From positions 1 through 64,000 of the forward strand of contig JAHBWT010000008.1 of the NCBI GenBank assembly GCA_019636815.1: DNA of 64,000 nt, written 5' to 3'. The DNA is from Nitrospira sp. (GTDB lineage: Bacteria > Nitrospirota > Nitrospiria > Nitrospirales > Nitrospiraceae). The notes beneath the pieces were generated by a model. That model made no database searches, was not told the origin of the DNA, and saw only the letters and a list, made by a program, of their open reading frames with translations. Below are positions 41,810 to 50,603 of this stretch, piece by piece (the stretch's first letter is position 1; every line of letters begins with the position of its first letter). The position numbers were made by a program, and so were the translations under genes.

Positions 41810-41880
41810 TCCAAGTTGTTGAAAGAAGGGGACCAGCGCTCGCCGTTGACGGATAGGTAGGGCCGTAATGAGGAACCACC

Positions 41881-42246
41881 TTACGCGACGACTGGGGCGA
41901 GAGCGAGTTCGGCCTCAACAGGGTGGTTGGAAATGGCAGGAGCTTCGCGACCTTCGATCAGATCAGTGACCTGCTCACGGACTCCCTCTGCATAGCGAAG
42001 GAACTCGATGCCAAACTGGTTGTCTTTGTGCCAGCGCACGACTGAAACTTCTACGGCAAGCTGAGTTTCTGTTTGGGGCACCTCGAAATGTAGGGCGAGA
42101 TAGCTTCCGGGAGCCAAGGCCGCGTTGCTTTGCATTCTGCAGCCTGTTGCAGAGAGATCGAAGAGGGTTCCCTCTCCGGCGCCATTGTCCGTCTGGACGC
42201 TGGCGGAATACCGAACATGCCTTCGTGGGCTACTCCGTAGCCGCAT
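41881..42246 (-). CDS. PilZ domain protein
   Basis: A 121-residue single-domain PilZ protein. The c-di-GMP motifs are present: RRHVR (RxxxR) near residue 8 and DLSATG ((D/N)xSxxG) near residue 29, followed by the barrel strands YLALHFEVPQTETQLAVEVSVVRWH and FGIEFLR. GGAGG lies 7 bases before the ATG. It should bind c-di-GMP and may control motility, biofilm or polysaccharide output; the partner is unknown. It faces the integron array tail to tail. Confidence 0.88.
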   Translation of the reverse strand: MRLRSSPRRHVRYSASVQTDNGAGEGTLFDLSATGCRMQSNAALAPGSYLALHFEVPQTETQLAVEVSVVRWHKDNQFGIEFLRYAEGVREQVTDLIEGREAPAISNHPVEAELALAPVVA

Positions 42247-42395
42247 ACGCGCCTCCGTGCTAGTGCCTGTATCGGTCCGGCTGGAAAAAACTTAAAAAGG
42301 GCGAGGTGGGAATGTCTCTTTTCGTGATTCTCTCTAGACGTGGCCGGTTCTATTTTTGTATCGTTCGTAAAACTCACATAGCGGAGGACTGAGCG

Positions 42396-42833
42396 ATGAC
42401 TCGGCAAACTTTTCCCCGCAGCCCAAAGGTTCTCCTTGGCGGCATTGCTCACCTGGGGCGGTTTATCGACAAGATCCGTCTGCGCCAAGCTGGGGAGATT
42501 CAGGACTACAACTACATCACGGTGGGATTTGATAAGTATCTGATCGATTTCCTTGGTATCGATGCGAAAGCGTTTGAGCAGCGGGTCTTGGCCGGTGGGA
42601 CGGATGAGGAACTCCTTGCATGGGTGAGGATCCATGGCCGCAAGCCATCCGATCAGGAGATCTCGCAATGGTCGCAAGAGTTGCTCGCTTCCGGTCCGAA
42701 AGATGAGGCGGCTCGCCAAAGGTTCCAAGGTCGCTTGAAGGATATTGCTATCAAGCGTGGCGTGGCCGTGAGCTCCATGCCATCTGTTACGACCTGGGCT
42801 GACGTGATTGAACTTGATGAAGGGCGACTGTAA
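42396..42833 (+). CDS. DUF5069 domain protein
   Basis: A 145-residue soluble protein of family DUF5069. The N-terminus FPRSPKVLLGGIAHLGRFIDKIRL and the YLIDFLGIDAKAFEQRVLAGGTDEELLAWV segment match the family pattern. Function unknown. A GGAGG lies 8 bases upstream of the ATG. The next gene begins 11 bases after its stop, suggesting a two-gene transcript. Confidence 0.85.
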   Translation: MTRQTFPRSPKVLLGGIAHLGRFIDKIRLRQAGEIQDYNYITVGFDKYLIDFLGIDAKAFEQRVLAGGTDEELLAWVRIHGRKPSDQEISQWSQELLASGPKDEAARQRFQGRLKDIAIKRGVAVSSMPSVTTWADVIELDEGRL

Positions 42834-42844
42834 AGGGTAGAGAC

Positions 42845-43984
42845 GTGAGTCGAACCGGCGTTATCTGCATCTTTCTAGCGCTGGTGCTCGGGCTTCCGCT
42901 TCTCGGCGTGCTGTGGGCTGGTGAGCCGCTCGGACGCTATCTGGAATTTCCCCCGCGTACCAATTACGTGCAGCATGAACCGTTCTCCCGGCCGGTGTTC
43001 ATCGCTCTGGAAGTCTTGATCGTTCTGGTAGTTGGACCGATTCTTCTGCGGATAGCGGGGACAAACTTTCGTCCGTCATCTCCTCTGACTCAGCACTCAA
43101 CACTCAATAATCAACACCGTCCCTTATCATTCCCCTGGTGGGGTTGGCTTGGAATCGGATGGACGGGCTTCTGGTGGGTATTGGCCTGGACTCGCTTCTC
43201 TTGGATGGCACCGCTTCAGGAACATACGTTCACGCCGCTGTGGCTCGGCTATATCGTGATCGTGAACGCCTGCACATCCGCTCGCACTGGCCGATGTATG
43301 ATGCTCCATCGACCTCGCTATTTTATGTCGCTTTTTCCACTCAGCGCGGCTTTCTGGTGGACCTTTGAGTATCTGAATCGCTTCGTGCAGAATTGGTATT
43401 ACGTCGGCGTCGGCGAGCTGTCGCCGATCGAGTATTTCATTCAAGCCACGATTCCGTTCTCCACGGTGCTGCCGGCCGTCTTAGGCACGGCGGAGTTGCT
43501 GACCTCCTCTCCCGCCATCAGTGCAGGTCTGGATCGGTTTAAACCTGCTCACGGTCTACATGTGAAGCCGGTGAGCTGGGTTCTTCTTATGTCGTCCTGC
43601 CTCGGACTTCTTGGTATTGGCCTCTGGCCCGATTATCTTTTCCCACTGGTCTGGGTCGGACCGCTCTTGCTGATCGTCTCGCTTGAATCGCTGGCGGGGC
43701 GGCAGACGGTCTTTTCATCACTCGCTCAGGGCGACTGGCGAAATGTTTGGGTACTAGCTGTGGCTGCGCTGACCTGTGGGTTCTTTTGGGAGCTGTGGAA
43801 CTGGAAGAGTCTCGCTCATTGGGAGTACTCTATTCCGTTCGTGCATCGGTTTCAACTGTTCGAGATGCCGCTGCTCGGCTACGCAGGCTATCTGCCGTTC
43901 GGTCTCGAATGTGTGACGGTCGCTAATCTTTGTCTGAATCGCCAGTTTGCCGGCGGTGTGGAGTATTACGACCTTCGATCATGA
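42845..43984 (+). CDS. Polytopic membrane protein of unknown function
   Basis: A 379-residue protein with about nine hydrophobic segments (ICIFLALVLGLPLLGVLWAG at the start; FIALEVLIVLVVGPILLRI; WWGWLGIGWTGFWWVLAWTRF; SLFPLSAAFWWTFEYL; and later ones) and many Trp/Tyr near the interfaces. GTG start. No transporter or enzyme motif is recognised. A low-complexity stretch (PLTQHSTLNNQHR, residues ~80-93) is encoded by an ACTCAGCACTCAACACTC-type repeat also found between genes at 27.7 kb, probably a later insertion into a loop. Confidence 0.75.
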   Translation: MSRTGVICIFLALVLGLPLLGVLWAGEPLGRYLEFPPRTNYVQHEPFSRPVFIALEVLIVLVVGPILLRIAGTNFRPSSPLTQHSTLNNQHRPLSFPWWGWLGIGWTGFWWVLAWTRFSWMAPLQEHTFTPLWLGYIVIVNACTSARTGRCMMLHRPRYFMSLFPLSAAFWWTFEYLNRFVQNWYYVGVGELSPIEYFIQATIPFSTVLPAVLGTAELLTSSPAISAGLDRFKPAHGLHVKPVSWVLLMSSCLGLLGIGLWPDYLFPLVWVGPLLLIVSLESLAGRQTVFSSLAQGDWRNVWVLAVAALTCGFFWELWNWKSLAHWEYSIPFVHRFQLFEMPLLGYAGYLPFGLECVTVANLCLNRQFAGGVEYYDLRS

Positions 43985-43999
43985 CGACTCATTACGATG

Positions 44000-44431
44000 T
44001 TACACAGAGGGCAACGTCAGCAGTTTCTTCATTTCACAGTGAGCGAGCACGACATCGGGAGCCCGTTGGAGGGCCTCATAGTAGCTCCGCTCATACCCGT
44101 CCCCCAATTCTGAAGGGCGAATCAACATCCGGATCTCCGTCAAGAGCATCGCGACTTCGTCAATGCTCGGTTGATCATGGCCATCCAACAGTTCGTCGAT
44201 GCGGACGACCATGTTGGAAAGGGGATGGAGCCAGGTAAACCACGGGTCGTTCATCACGAGTTGCAGGAGCTGTCCCGTGGAATCCACACGACCATAAATT
44301 CGCTCATAGGTCAGCTGCTCGGCGATGATCAGGGCCTTGTGCAAGCCCAAGAGTCCGTGCCGGACGTCCGTCAAGGTGCGACGAAGCGGGTTGGTTTCTC
44401 GAACATGTGTTTGTTTTGACGAGATAGCCAT
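44000..44431 (-). CDS. Conserved helical protein of unknown function
   Basis: A 143-residue protein, mainly helical and hydrophilic, without signal or membrane segment. It has an LRRTLTDVRHGLLGLHKALI start, a QLLQLVMNDPWFTWLHPLSNMVVRIDELL core and a SYYEALQRAPDVVLAH end. I recall similar unassigned proteins in proteobacteria but no function. It is convergent with the preceding membrane-protein gene, 15 bases apart. No ribosome-binding site is obvious; TAAGAT lies 7 bases upstream but without a matching -35. Confidence 0.7.
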   Translation of the reverse strand: MAISSKQTHVRETNPLRRTLTDVRHGLLGLHKALIIAEQLTYERIYGRVDSTGQLLQLVMNDPWFTWLHPLSNMVVRIDELLDGHDQPSIDEVAMLLTEIRMLIRPSELGDGYERSYYEALQRAPDVVLAHCEMKKLLTLPSV

Positions 44432-44634
44432 AACGGTAATCTTACCAGGTCAATTGAAAAATGGGGGTTCGGGGACTTTTTCTCACAATGGGCGACGTCC
44501 TATGCTCTTATCGGATCGTCGGTACGTCTTCTAAAGTCATGATTATGATCATCGTGGTTTTTGGGTCCGAGCACATTGCCGACCCTGCATGAGATCGGGG
44601 CGCCGTGTAACGTATCAAGCTCGATCGCGCAACA

Positions 44635-45465
44635 TTACCGTTCCAGTATGGCGGAGGCAGAAGGGTTGGAAGGGTGTCGCCGGTCCTGAATCTGCACAAC
44701 TGTGTCGTCTCCGGGGGGATCTTTTCGGGGACTCAATAGATTTCCGTAAGACGCAAAGAGCTCACCAGTCAATCGAGCGATGTCGGCAGGGTCTGTGGGA
44801 TGTTTCCGCCGGATGTAGTCGTTGAGTACACGGCCATCGGGCGTTTTATGGACATGCGGGTGCTCCACGTTCATTCGATAGCGCTCAATGGCGCTCGCAA
44901 CGCGGCTGATGAAGATCACAGTTCCATCCGGCTCCAAAGCCTCAACGATGCCGATATGGGTCAGGGGATCGTTTGCCTTTCCGTCACCATTGAAATCCCA
45001 GGTGTTATCAAAAAACACGAGGTCGCCTGGTCTGACATCCGGTCCTCGATGGAGGACGCCACGCCGATGCACATGGTTGTAGATGAGCCGGACGCCATTG
45101 GCGTTCACATCACGGGCGGTCGCTCGGTAAAGATCAATGCCGTGTTCAAGGAAGACGGCACGGGCAACTCCGGCACAATCATAGGTGATTCGTTTGCCCT
45201 GGCTCGTGATCGTCCGTGCTCCGACCAACCGTGCCGCGGACTGAACGATGGCCGATCGGCTGGGCAACGACGTCGCAAATGGAACAGCGTGGCGCTCCGG
45301 GGACAATATGGCCGGGGATTGAGCCGGCCGGGAGGGTCGATAAAGAGCACCTTTATCAGCGGATGTCGACACCTCACGTACGACCCGCGAAGACTTTTGT
45401 ATCGGCTTCGTACATCCCGCCAGAGGCATAAGCGTCACAACGGCGATGATGGCGAGAAACCTCAT
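44635..45465 (-). CDS. NlpC/P60-like cell-wall hydrolase, lipoprotein
   Basis: A 276-residue exported protein. A signal with lipobox LAGC (AVVTLMPLAGCTKP) is followed by a long linker. The peptidase part (~95-210) has ITYDCAGVARAVF with the probable catalytic Cys, then VRPGDLVFFDN and DPLTHIGIVEAL with the catalytic His, matching NlpC/P60 order. DFNGDGKAND between them looks like a Ca-binding loop. It likely cleaves peptide stems of peptidoglycan in the periplasm. It starts seven bases after the stop of the AAA ATPase gene, so they are probably co-transcribed. Confidence 0.8.
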   Translation of the reverse strand: MRFLAIIAVVTLMPLAGCTKPIQKSSRVVREVSTSADKGALYRPSRPAQSPAILSPERHAVPFATSLPSRSAIVQSAARLVGARTITSQGKRITYDCAGVARAVFLEHGIDLYRATARDVNANGVRLIYNHVHRRGVLHRGPDVRPGDLVFFDNTWDFNGDGKANDPLTHIGIVEALEPDGTVIFISRVASAIERYRMNVEHPHVHKTPDGRVLNDYIRRKHPTDPADIARLTGELFASYGNLLSPRKDPPGDDTVVQIQDRRHPSNPSASAILER

Positions 45466-45471
45466 GAGTGG

Positions 45472-47031
45472 TTACCGAACGCTCACGAATCGACCTTCGG
45501 CCGTTCGTCGAAGCGCATCGATGTCTTCGCGTCTGGTGAGCGAAAGCGGAACCGTCTGGGTCAATTCTTCAATAAGGAGATCGGTTGAGAGCGGCGTTTT
45601 CCGATGAAGGGCCCGATAAAGTCCCGCCACCACGGCCTGTTCGATTTCAGAGCCGCTGAAGCCGTCACTGGTGCTGACGATCTTGCCGAGGTCGAACTGA
45701 GCACTGTCTTGTTTTCGTATACTCAGGTGAATCTTCCAGATGGCTTCACGTTCGGCGTCGTCCGGCAGATCGACGAAAAAGATTTCATCGAACCGTCCCT
45801 TGCGAAGGAGTTCGGGGGGCAGCGATGACAGATCGTTGGCTGTGGCGACGACGAAGACGTCCTGTTTTTTTTCCTGCAACCAGGTGAGGAAGGCGCCGAA
45901 GAGTCGGCGGCTTAAGCCCGCGTCGGCATTACCGCTCCCTCCTCCGGCGACCATCGCTTTTTCGATTTCGTCGATCCAGAGAACGATCGGCGACAGTGAT
46001 TCGGCCATCTCGATCGCCTTGCGAAAATTCTTTTCCGATTCACCGACGAACTTGTCGAACAACCGACCGGCGTCGAGTTTCAAGAGCGGGAGCTGCCACT
46101 CCCGCGCGATCGCCTTTGCGGCGAGGGACTTGCCGCAGCCCGGCACCCCGACCAGCATGATGCCGCGAGGCGGAGTGAGGTTGAGCGATTTCGCTTCGTC
46201 CGTAAACCCGACTTGAGCACGCTCCAACCAGGACTTGAGTTTGGTAAATCCTCCCAGTTCAAACCGATTGTCTTCCAAGGGATAATATTCCAACAAGCCG
46301 CCGTCCTTGATCGCTTGCACTTTGCGCTTGAGGATAGTCTGCACGTCTTCGGCAGAGAGCGTGCCGCGTTCAACGATACAGTGGGTAATAACCTGGCGCG
46401 CTTGATGGAGCGTCAAACCCCGTAACGCACGAAGGATCGCGTCGACGTCCTGAGGCGTGGGTCCGTTGTCTGTCGGCTTGGCATCGTCGATCGAACGGAG
46501 AATGCTTCGCACGACGGTCGTTGAACGAGGGCCAGCGAGAGTGCGAGATCCCAACGATTGAAGCAGGCCGCGCAGCATGGACCGAAGTTCCTCTCGATCC
46601 GGTAGTTTCAGGTCGAGTCGCACTGCCAACGTATCGAGGTCCAGCGGCAGGGTGATCGGTTGGCCGGTGAGCACACAGGTTGCTCGCGATCGACCGTACG
46701 CCGCTGCAACCTCTCGGAGTTGACGGCACACGGTAGGGTCTTGCAGATGCGGACCGAGGTCCTTGAGCCAGAACACCGCTTCGACGGTCAATCCATGGAC
46801 ATGTTGGAGCACTGCCAAGGGGGTGGCCGTCATTCTGCTGAGGGTCGGGGTGTCGTCGGCACGTGTGAGCCCTCTGGTGACAGACCATTCGAAGAGGGGC
46901 ATCCGTTCCTGGGCTGTCACCGATTGTAAGAGGGCCAGCACCCGTTCCTCTTCCACCGTCTCGATTATGACGAGAGGATGGGAGGAACGGATCAGGGTGC
47001 GAAGATCGTGCACACTGGTTGATAGAGCCAT
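45472..47031 (-). CDS. AAA+ ATPase, Ycf46/FtsH-like
   Basis: A 519-residue protein. The N-terminal ~240 residues are a variable helical domain ([22 protein letters not shown], as in Ycf46). The AAA module has Walker [16 protein letters not shown], Walker [13 protein letters not shown], sensor 1 [23 protein letters not shown] with arginine finger, and the [11 protein letters not shown] sensor 2 region. No protease or membrane domain. Ycf46-type proteins are linked to carbon uptake regulation in cyanobacteria; the role here is unknown. No ribosome-binding site; a -10 box ends 9 bases before the ATG. Confidence 0.88.
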   Translation of the reverse strand: MALSTSVHDLRTLIRSSHPLVIIETVEEERVLALLQSVTAQERMPLFEWSVTRGLTRADDTPTLSRMTATPLAVLQHVHGLTVEAVFWLKDLGPHLQDPTVCRQLREVAAAYGRSRATCVLTGQPITLPLDLDTLAVRLDLKLPDREELRSMLRGLLQSLGSRTLAGPRSTTVVRSILRSIDDAKPTDNGPTPQDVDAILRALRGLTLHQARQVITHCIVERGTLSAEDVQTILKRKVQAIKDGGLLEYYPLEDNRFELGGFTKLKSWLERAQVGFTDEAKSLNLTPPRGIMLVGVPGCGKSLAAKAIAREWQLPLLKLDAGRLFDKFVGESEKNFRKAIEMAESLSPIVLWIDEIEKAMVAGGGSGNADAGLSRRLFGAFLTWLQEKKQDVFVVATANDLSSLPPELLRKGRFDEIFFVDLPDDAEREAIWKIHLSIRKQDSAQFDLGKIVSTSDGFSGSEIEQAVVAGLYRALHRKTPLSTDLLIEELTQTVPLSLTRREDIDALRRTAEGRFVSVR

Positions 47032-47040
47032 CGCGGGAAA

Positions 47041-47069
47041 ATGCTAACACGAGGCCTCGATCGGACCAA
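47041..47069 (-). promoter_or_regulatory. Promoter of the AAA ATPase gene, leaderless geometry
   Basis: On the minus strand TTGGTC, 17-base spacer, TAGCAT, then 9 bases to the ATG. The same TAGCAT-N9-ATG layout occurs at the MBL hydrolase gene at 48.6 kb. Confidence 0.6.
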
Positions 47070-47105
47070 GAAAACGGATAATTATGACCGCCGATCATCC
47101 AAAGT

Positions 47106-47783
47106 TTATGTCTTGGCGGGGGTTGCGAGCGCTTTGCTGAGCTCACGGATGAGGCGCTGTTCGATTTCCACGGTTTCCTCGGCGCTGACGCTCAAGACAC
47201 GTCCGCCCTGGGCGACTCGTTCGAATTCGGCTTTGACTGCGAGTTTCGTCTGACTGTCGGGAAGGGCTTCCAGAGATACGAGGTATTGGTTCCGCGAGCC
47301 TGTCACTTCGAGTGTGACGGGGTTGGAGATCTTGCGTTCCGTGACATAGACCGCCCGGTGATCGGTTTTGACGCTGACTTTAAGGCGGTATCCGTTTCGC
47401 GACAGCGCCTCCTCGACGACTTTCGCCACAATCTCCAGAGGGCGAGGGAGGGTATCGGACTGCGCGCCCTTGTCTTCGACTTTGAGGGATTGCGCGACCT
47501 GCGTTCCGATCATCTGTTTGGCTTCTGTCAACTGTTGGTCCAGGTCTTCGGTCAGCTTTCTTGCGTCACGGAGTTCTTGGTTGAGGAGATCGATCTGTTG
47601 CTGCATGACCCTGTTCCCATCTTGCAGAGAACTGAGTAATGATTCTTGCTTGGCGACTTGTTTTTTGAGGACTTCGTTTTCTGCGCGAGCAGGACCGTCG
47701 TCCTGGGCGCAGCCGCACAGAGCTGCCAACAACAGGCAGCAGAGTCCGAACTGTGATTGACCGTCAAGTGTTTTATCTCGCAC
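47106..47783 (-). CDS. Coiled-coil lipoprotein of unknown function
   Basis: A 225-residue protein. The GTG is chosen because AGGAGG lies 7 bases upstream and the encoded N-terminus then forms a proper signal (FGLCCLLLAALCGCAQ, lipobox LCGC); a longer frame to 47867 lacks both. Residues ~25-85 form a coiled coil (ENEVLKKQVAKQESLLSSLQ...). The C-terminal ~120 residues look like a beta-rich domain (LKVSVKTDHRAVYVTERKI). Likely anchored in the outer membrane facing the periplasm; no family recognised. Confidence 0.75.
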   Translation of the reverse strand: MRDKTLDGQSQFGLCCLLLAALCGCAQDDGPARAENEVLKKQVAKQESLLSSLQDGNRVMQQQIDLLNQELRDARKLTEDLDQQLTEAKQMIGTQVAQSLKVEDKGAQSDTLPRPLEIVAKVVEEALSRNGYRLKVSVKTDHRAVYVTERKISNPVTLEVTGSRNQYLVSLEALPDSQTKLAVKAEFERVAQGGRVLSVSAEETVEIEQRLIRELSKALATPAKT

Positions 47784-47879
47784 GCGAGTTCCTCCTAAAA
47801 GCGTCGTGGGATTATCTACGCTTCTGTCCGACTTGTCTACGCGATATCTCATGTTTGACCACTCCAAGGATTCAGCAGT

Positions 47880-48512
47880 ATGTTCTTCCCGATGAAGACG
47901 GCGGCCTTGGTGATATGGTCATTGTCCTTTCTTGTCGGGCAGTCGCTCCTTACGGTGGAGAGAGGGCAGGCGGCTGTGGATGTGCCGCCGGAGGATTATA
48001 GTCTGTACGACCGAGTAATTGAGGACAAATTTCTTACCTCTCAGATCCGATTGGTCCTACTGGAGCGTATGACCGTTTCTCGGCTGGTGCCTGACCGGGA
48101 GGGATCTATGACGGCGGATTTCTTTCAGGAGCATGGGTTCTTTGAAGACATGCTGCCTCAGGAACTCGTCAGGGACTTTGTCGGAGCCAACCAAAGTCCC
48201 ACACGCCTGGAAGCCCGGTTCCAGTTCGGTGTTCGCTACCGATTTGTCTCCGAGGGGACGATGGAAGATTCAGAGGCTGGCGCCGCGACCCCTGTTCTGA
48301 GTGATCGCGCCAGCCCGGTACACGCGCTTTCTGTGCTGGACCGATTGGCATTTTCACGCGTGGGACGGACGTTGAGGAACGACCAAGCTCTCGTCTATGT
48401 GGAGAATATGCGCCCTGATGGGACTGGGGCAGGGTTTCTGGTATGGTGTCGCCGGCAGGGACAGGAGTGGAAGCTCTTCGATACAGAAGTAGTCTGGACA
48501 ATGCGAGAGTGA
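47880..48512 (+). CDS. Exported protein of unknown function
   Basis: A 210-residue protein with a signal peptide (TAALVIWSLSFLVGQSLL, probable cleavage around GQAA). AAGGA lies 9 bases before the first ATG. The mature part is mixed alpha/beta with DRVIEDKFLTSQIRLVLLERM and an EARFQFGVRYRFVSEG strand pair; no conserved motif is recognised. It ends 60 bases before the MBL hydrolase gene, which has its own promoter. Probably periplasmic. Confidence 0.7.
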   Translation: MFFPMKTAALVIWSLSFLVGQSLLTVERGQAAVDVPPEDYSLYDRVIEDKFLTSQIRLVLLERMTVSRLVPDREGSMTADFFQEHGFFEDMLPQELVRDFVGANQSPTRLEARFQFGVRYRFVSEGTMEDSEAGAATPVLSDRASPVHALSVLDRLAFSRVGRTLRNDQALVYVENMRPDGTGAGFLVWCRRQGQEWKLFDTEVVWTMRE

Positions 48513-48534
48513 GAGGGAGCAGAAAGTACCTCGC

Positions 48535-48563
48535 TTGCGCTTGCAGCGCATTGGCTGTAGCAT
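48535..48563 (+). promoter_or_regulatory. Promoter of the MBL hydrolase gene, leaderless geometry
   Basis: TTGCGC, 17-base spacer, TAGCAT, then 9 bases to the ATG; no ribosome-binding site in between. Confidence 0.6.
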
Positions 48564-48572
48564 GCCTCTACA

Positions 48573-49211
48573 ATGACGGCATCGATTCGGAAAACCTTCT
48601 CGGTCCCTCCGCTCGGCTGTAATTGTTCAATCATCGGCGACCCGGTCACGAAGCAAGCGGTCGTCATCGATCCCGGTGGCGCACCGGAACGAATTCTCCG
48701 TGAGGTACAGCAACTGGGGTGTACGGTCAGCCATATTCTCCATACACACGCCCATCTCGACCACTTTCTGGCATCCGGCGAAATCAAGAAGGCGACCGGC
48801 GCGGCGATTTGTCTCCATCAGGACGATCTTCAACTGTGGAACAACCTGGAACTTCAATGTCGGGTGTTCGGGGTTTCGTACGTGCCGGCCTTGCCGCCGG
48901 ACTATTGGCTCACGGATGAGGAAAAGGTCATGCTGGGGCAGGTGCCGATCGTGGCGCTCCATACACCGGGCCACACGCCTGGGTCGATCAGTTTTTACTT
49001 GCCCGATGACAAGCTCGTGTTGGCCGGTGACACGCTTTTCCGGGGAAGCATCGGTCGGACCGACTTGTGGGGCGGCAACTATGAGGCTATCGAAGAGTCT
49101 ATTCGAGAGCGGCTTTATAGTCTGGACGATACCACGCGTGTGATCACCGGGCATGGGCTGGACACCGAAATCGGTTTCGAAAAAGAATCGAATCAGTTTG
49201 TCCGCGCGTGA
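48573..49211 (+). CDS. MBL-fold metallo-hydrolase (glyoxalase II-like)
   Basis: A 212-residue metallo-beta-lactamase-fold hydrolase. Metal ligands: THAHLDHFLASG (HxHxDH, residues ~54-59), HTPGHTPGSISF, LAGDTLFRGSIGRTD and VITGHG at the end. The CNCSIIGDPVTKQAVVIDPGG start and length fit YcbL/GloB-type proteins acting on thioesters such as hydroxyacyl-glutathione. Substrate not certain. It appears monocistronic with a leaderless promoter. Confidence 0.9.
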   Translation: MTASIRKTFSVPPLGCNCSIIGDPVTKQAVVIDPGGAPERILREVQQLGCTVSHILHTHAHLDHFLASGEIKKATGAAICLHQDDLQLWNNLELQCRVFGVSYVPALPPDYWLTDEEKVMLGQVPIVALHTPGHTPGSISFYLPDDKLVLAGDTLFRGSIGRTDLWGGNYEAIEESIRERLYSLDDTTRVITGHGLDTEIGFEKESNQFVRA

Positions 49212-49214
49212 TAC

Positions 49215-49535
49215 CTACTCATCAGCCATCCGCTCTTTGAGACGCTCAATTCTCTTTTCGGTCGATTGCTTGATAAAGATCATATTCTCGGCGAGATGTT
49301 GCTGGGCGTTGATCTTCCCGTCCTCGCGGCGTTTTTGCTGGTCGAGGCCAAATTGGGCGATGATCGGCCCATCTTTCTTGTTCAGCTCTTTCCAGATCTC
49401 GGCACAGCGTGCTTGTTTGACAGAGGGATATTTCTCACAAGGCGGATCGGCGGCCCACGAAACCGATGTTGTGAGAAACGAACTGACGAGCAGTACAGAA
49501 AAACTCCACCAATATTGATCGATGCGTCTCTTCAT
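49215..49535 (-). CDS. Small exported protein of unknown function
   Basis: A 106-residue protein with a signal peptide (WWSFSVLLVSSFLTTSVSWA, cleavage after SWA). The mature part begins with PPCEKYPSVKQARCAEIWKEL, two Cys 10 residues apart that may form a disulfide, followed by a charged helix. The ATG of MKRRIDQYW gives a proper signal; the longer frame does not. It is convergent with the MBL gene, only three bases apart. Confidence 0.7.
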   Translation of the reverse strand: MKRRIDQYWWSFSVLLVSSFLTTSVSWAADPPCEKYPSVKQARCAEIWKELNKKDGPIIAQFGLDQQKRREDGKINAQQHLAENMIFIKQSTEKRIERLKERMADE

Positions 49536-49610
49536 CTGAATGGTTCTCAGAACTCCAGCACCATACCACAAGTCGCGATTTCACCACGAACGCACGTTTG
49601 AGACGCCCCG

Positions 49611-50603
49611 CTAGATCTTCATGGCCTTGTTCACTTCGCGCAAGGTCGCACTGGCGACGACGGCGGCTCGCTTGCTGCCGGCTTCGACAATGTCATCGAC
49701 ACGAGACGGTTCTTGCGTGAGCTTCGTGCGCTTGTCCCAGATCGGCATCAACTGTTCCACCATTCGGTCGGCGACGAGTTTCTTGCAATCGATGCACCCG
49801 ATCGCTGCAGTTCGGCAATCCTTGTTGACCTGCTCCTGAACGGCTTGCGGCGAATAGATGTTGTGAAACTCATAGACTGGACAGATGTCGGGATTACCGG
49901 GATCGGTCCGCCTCACCCGGGCCGGGTCGGTCACCATGGTCTTGAGCTTTTGCCGCACGACTGGCTCAGGGTCCGAGAGGTTGATCGTGTTGTTGTAGCT
50001 CTTGCTCATCTTTCGACCATCGGTGCCGATCACCTTGGGGAATTTGGTCAGATGTTCTTTCGGCTCGGGGAACACCGATGTCTTGTAGAGGTCATTAAAT
50101 CGTCTGGCCAGTTCTCTCGTCAGTTCAAGGTGGGGAAGTTGATCCTTGCCCACCGGCACGAAATCGGGCTTATACAACAAGATGTCGGCTGCCTGCAGGA
50201 CTGGGTAGCCAAGAAAGCCATAGGTCGTGAGATCCTTTTCCTTGATTTCTTCCTGTTTTTCTTTGTAGGTGGGGTTCCGTTCCAGCCAGGAGACAGGAGT
50301 CATCATCGAGAGCAGAAGATGCAGAATGGCATGTTCCGGAATGCGAGATTGGACGAAGATCGTGGACCGTTCCGGGTCGATACCGCCGGCCAGCCAATCG
50401 ATCAGCATCTCGCGAACGAATGTGCGAATGCGGCTCGTGTCGGCATAGTTGGTCGATAAGGCATGCCAATCGGCGACGAAAAAATAACAGTCATATTGTT
50501 CTTGGAGAGCTTTCCAGTTCTCCAAAGCCCCGAGGTAGTTTCCCAGATGCATGAGGCCGCTGGGCTGCATGCCGCTGAGGACGCGTCGTCGTGGCGCTGT
50601 CAT
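49611..50603 (-). CDS. trpS: Tryptophanyl-tRNA synthetase
   Basis: A 330-residue class I aminoacyl-tRNA synthetase. GMQPSGLMHLGNYLGAL contains the HIGH-type motif (HLGN) and GRKMSKSYNNTI the KMSKS loop. DWHALSTNY and PVLQAADILLYK are TrpRS blocks. The ATG overlaps the stop of the upstream protease gene by four bases, so the two are coupled. Confidence 0.96.
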   Translation of the reverse strand: MTAPRRRVLSGMQPSGLMHLGNYLGALENWKALQEQYDCYFFVADWHALSTNYADTSRIRTFVREMLIDWLAGGIDPERSTIFVQSRIPEHAILHLLLSMMTPVSWLERNPTYKEKQEEIKEKDLTTYGFLGYPVLQAADILLYKPDFVPVGKDQLPHLELTRELARRFNDLYKTSVFPEPKEHLTKFPKVIGTDGRKMSKSYNNTINLSDPEPVVRQKLKTMVTDPARVRRTDPGNPDICPVYEFHNIYSPQAVQEQVNKDCRTAAIGCIDCKKLVADRMVEQLMPIWDKRTKLTQEPSRVDDIVEAGSKRAAVVASATLREVNKAMKI

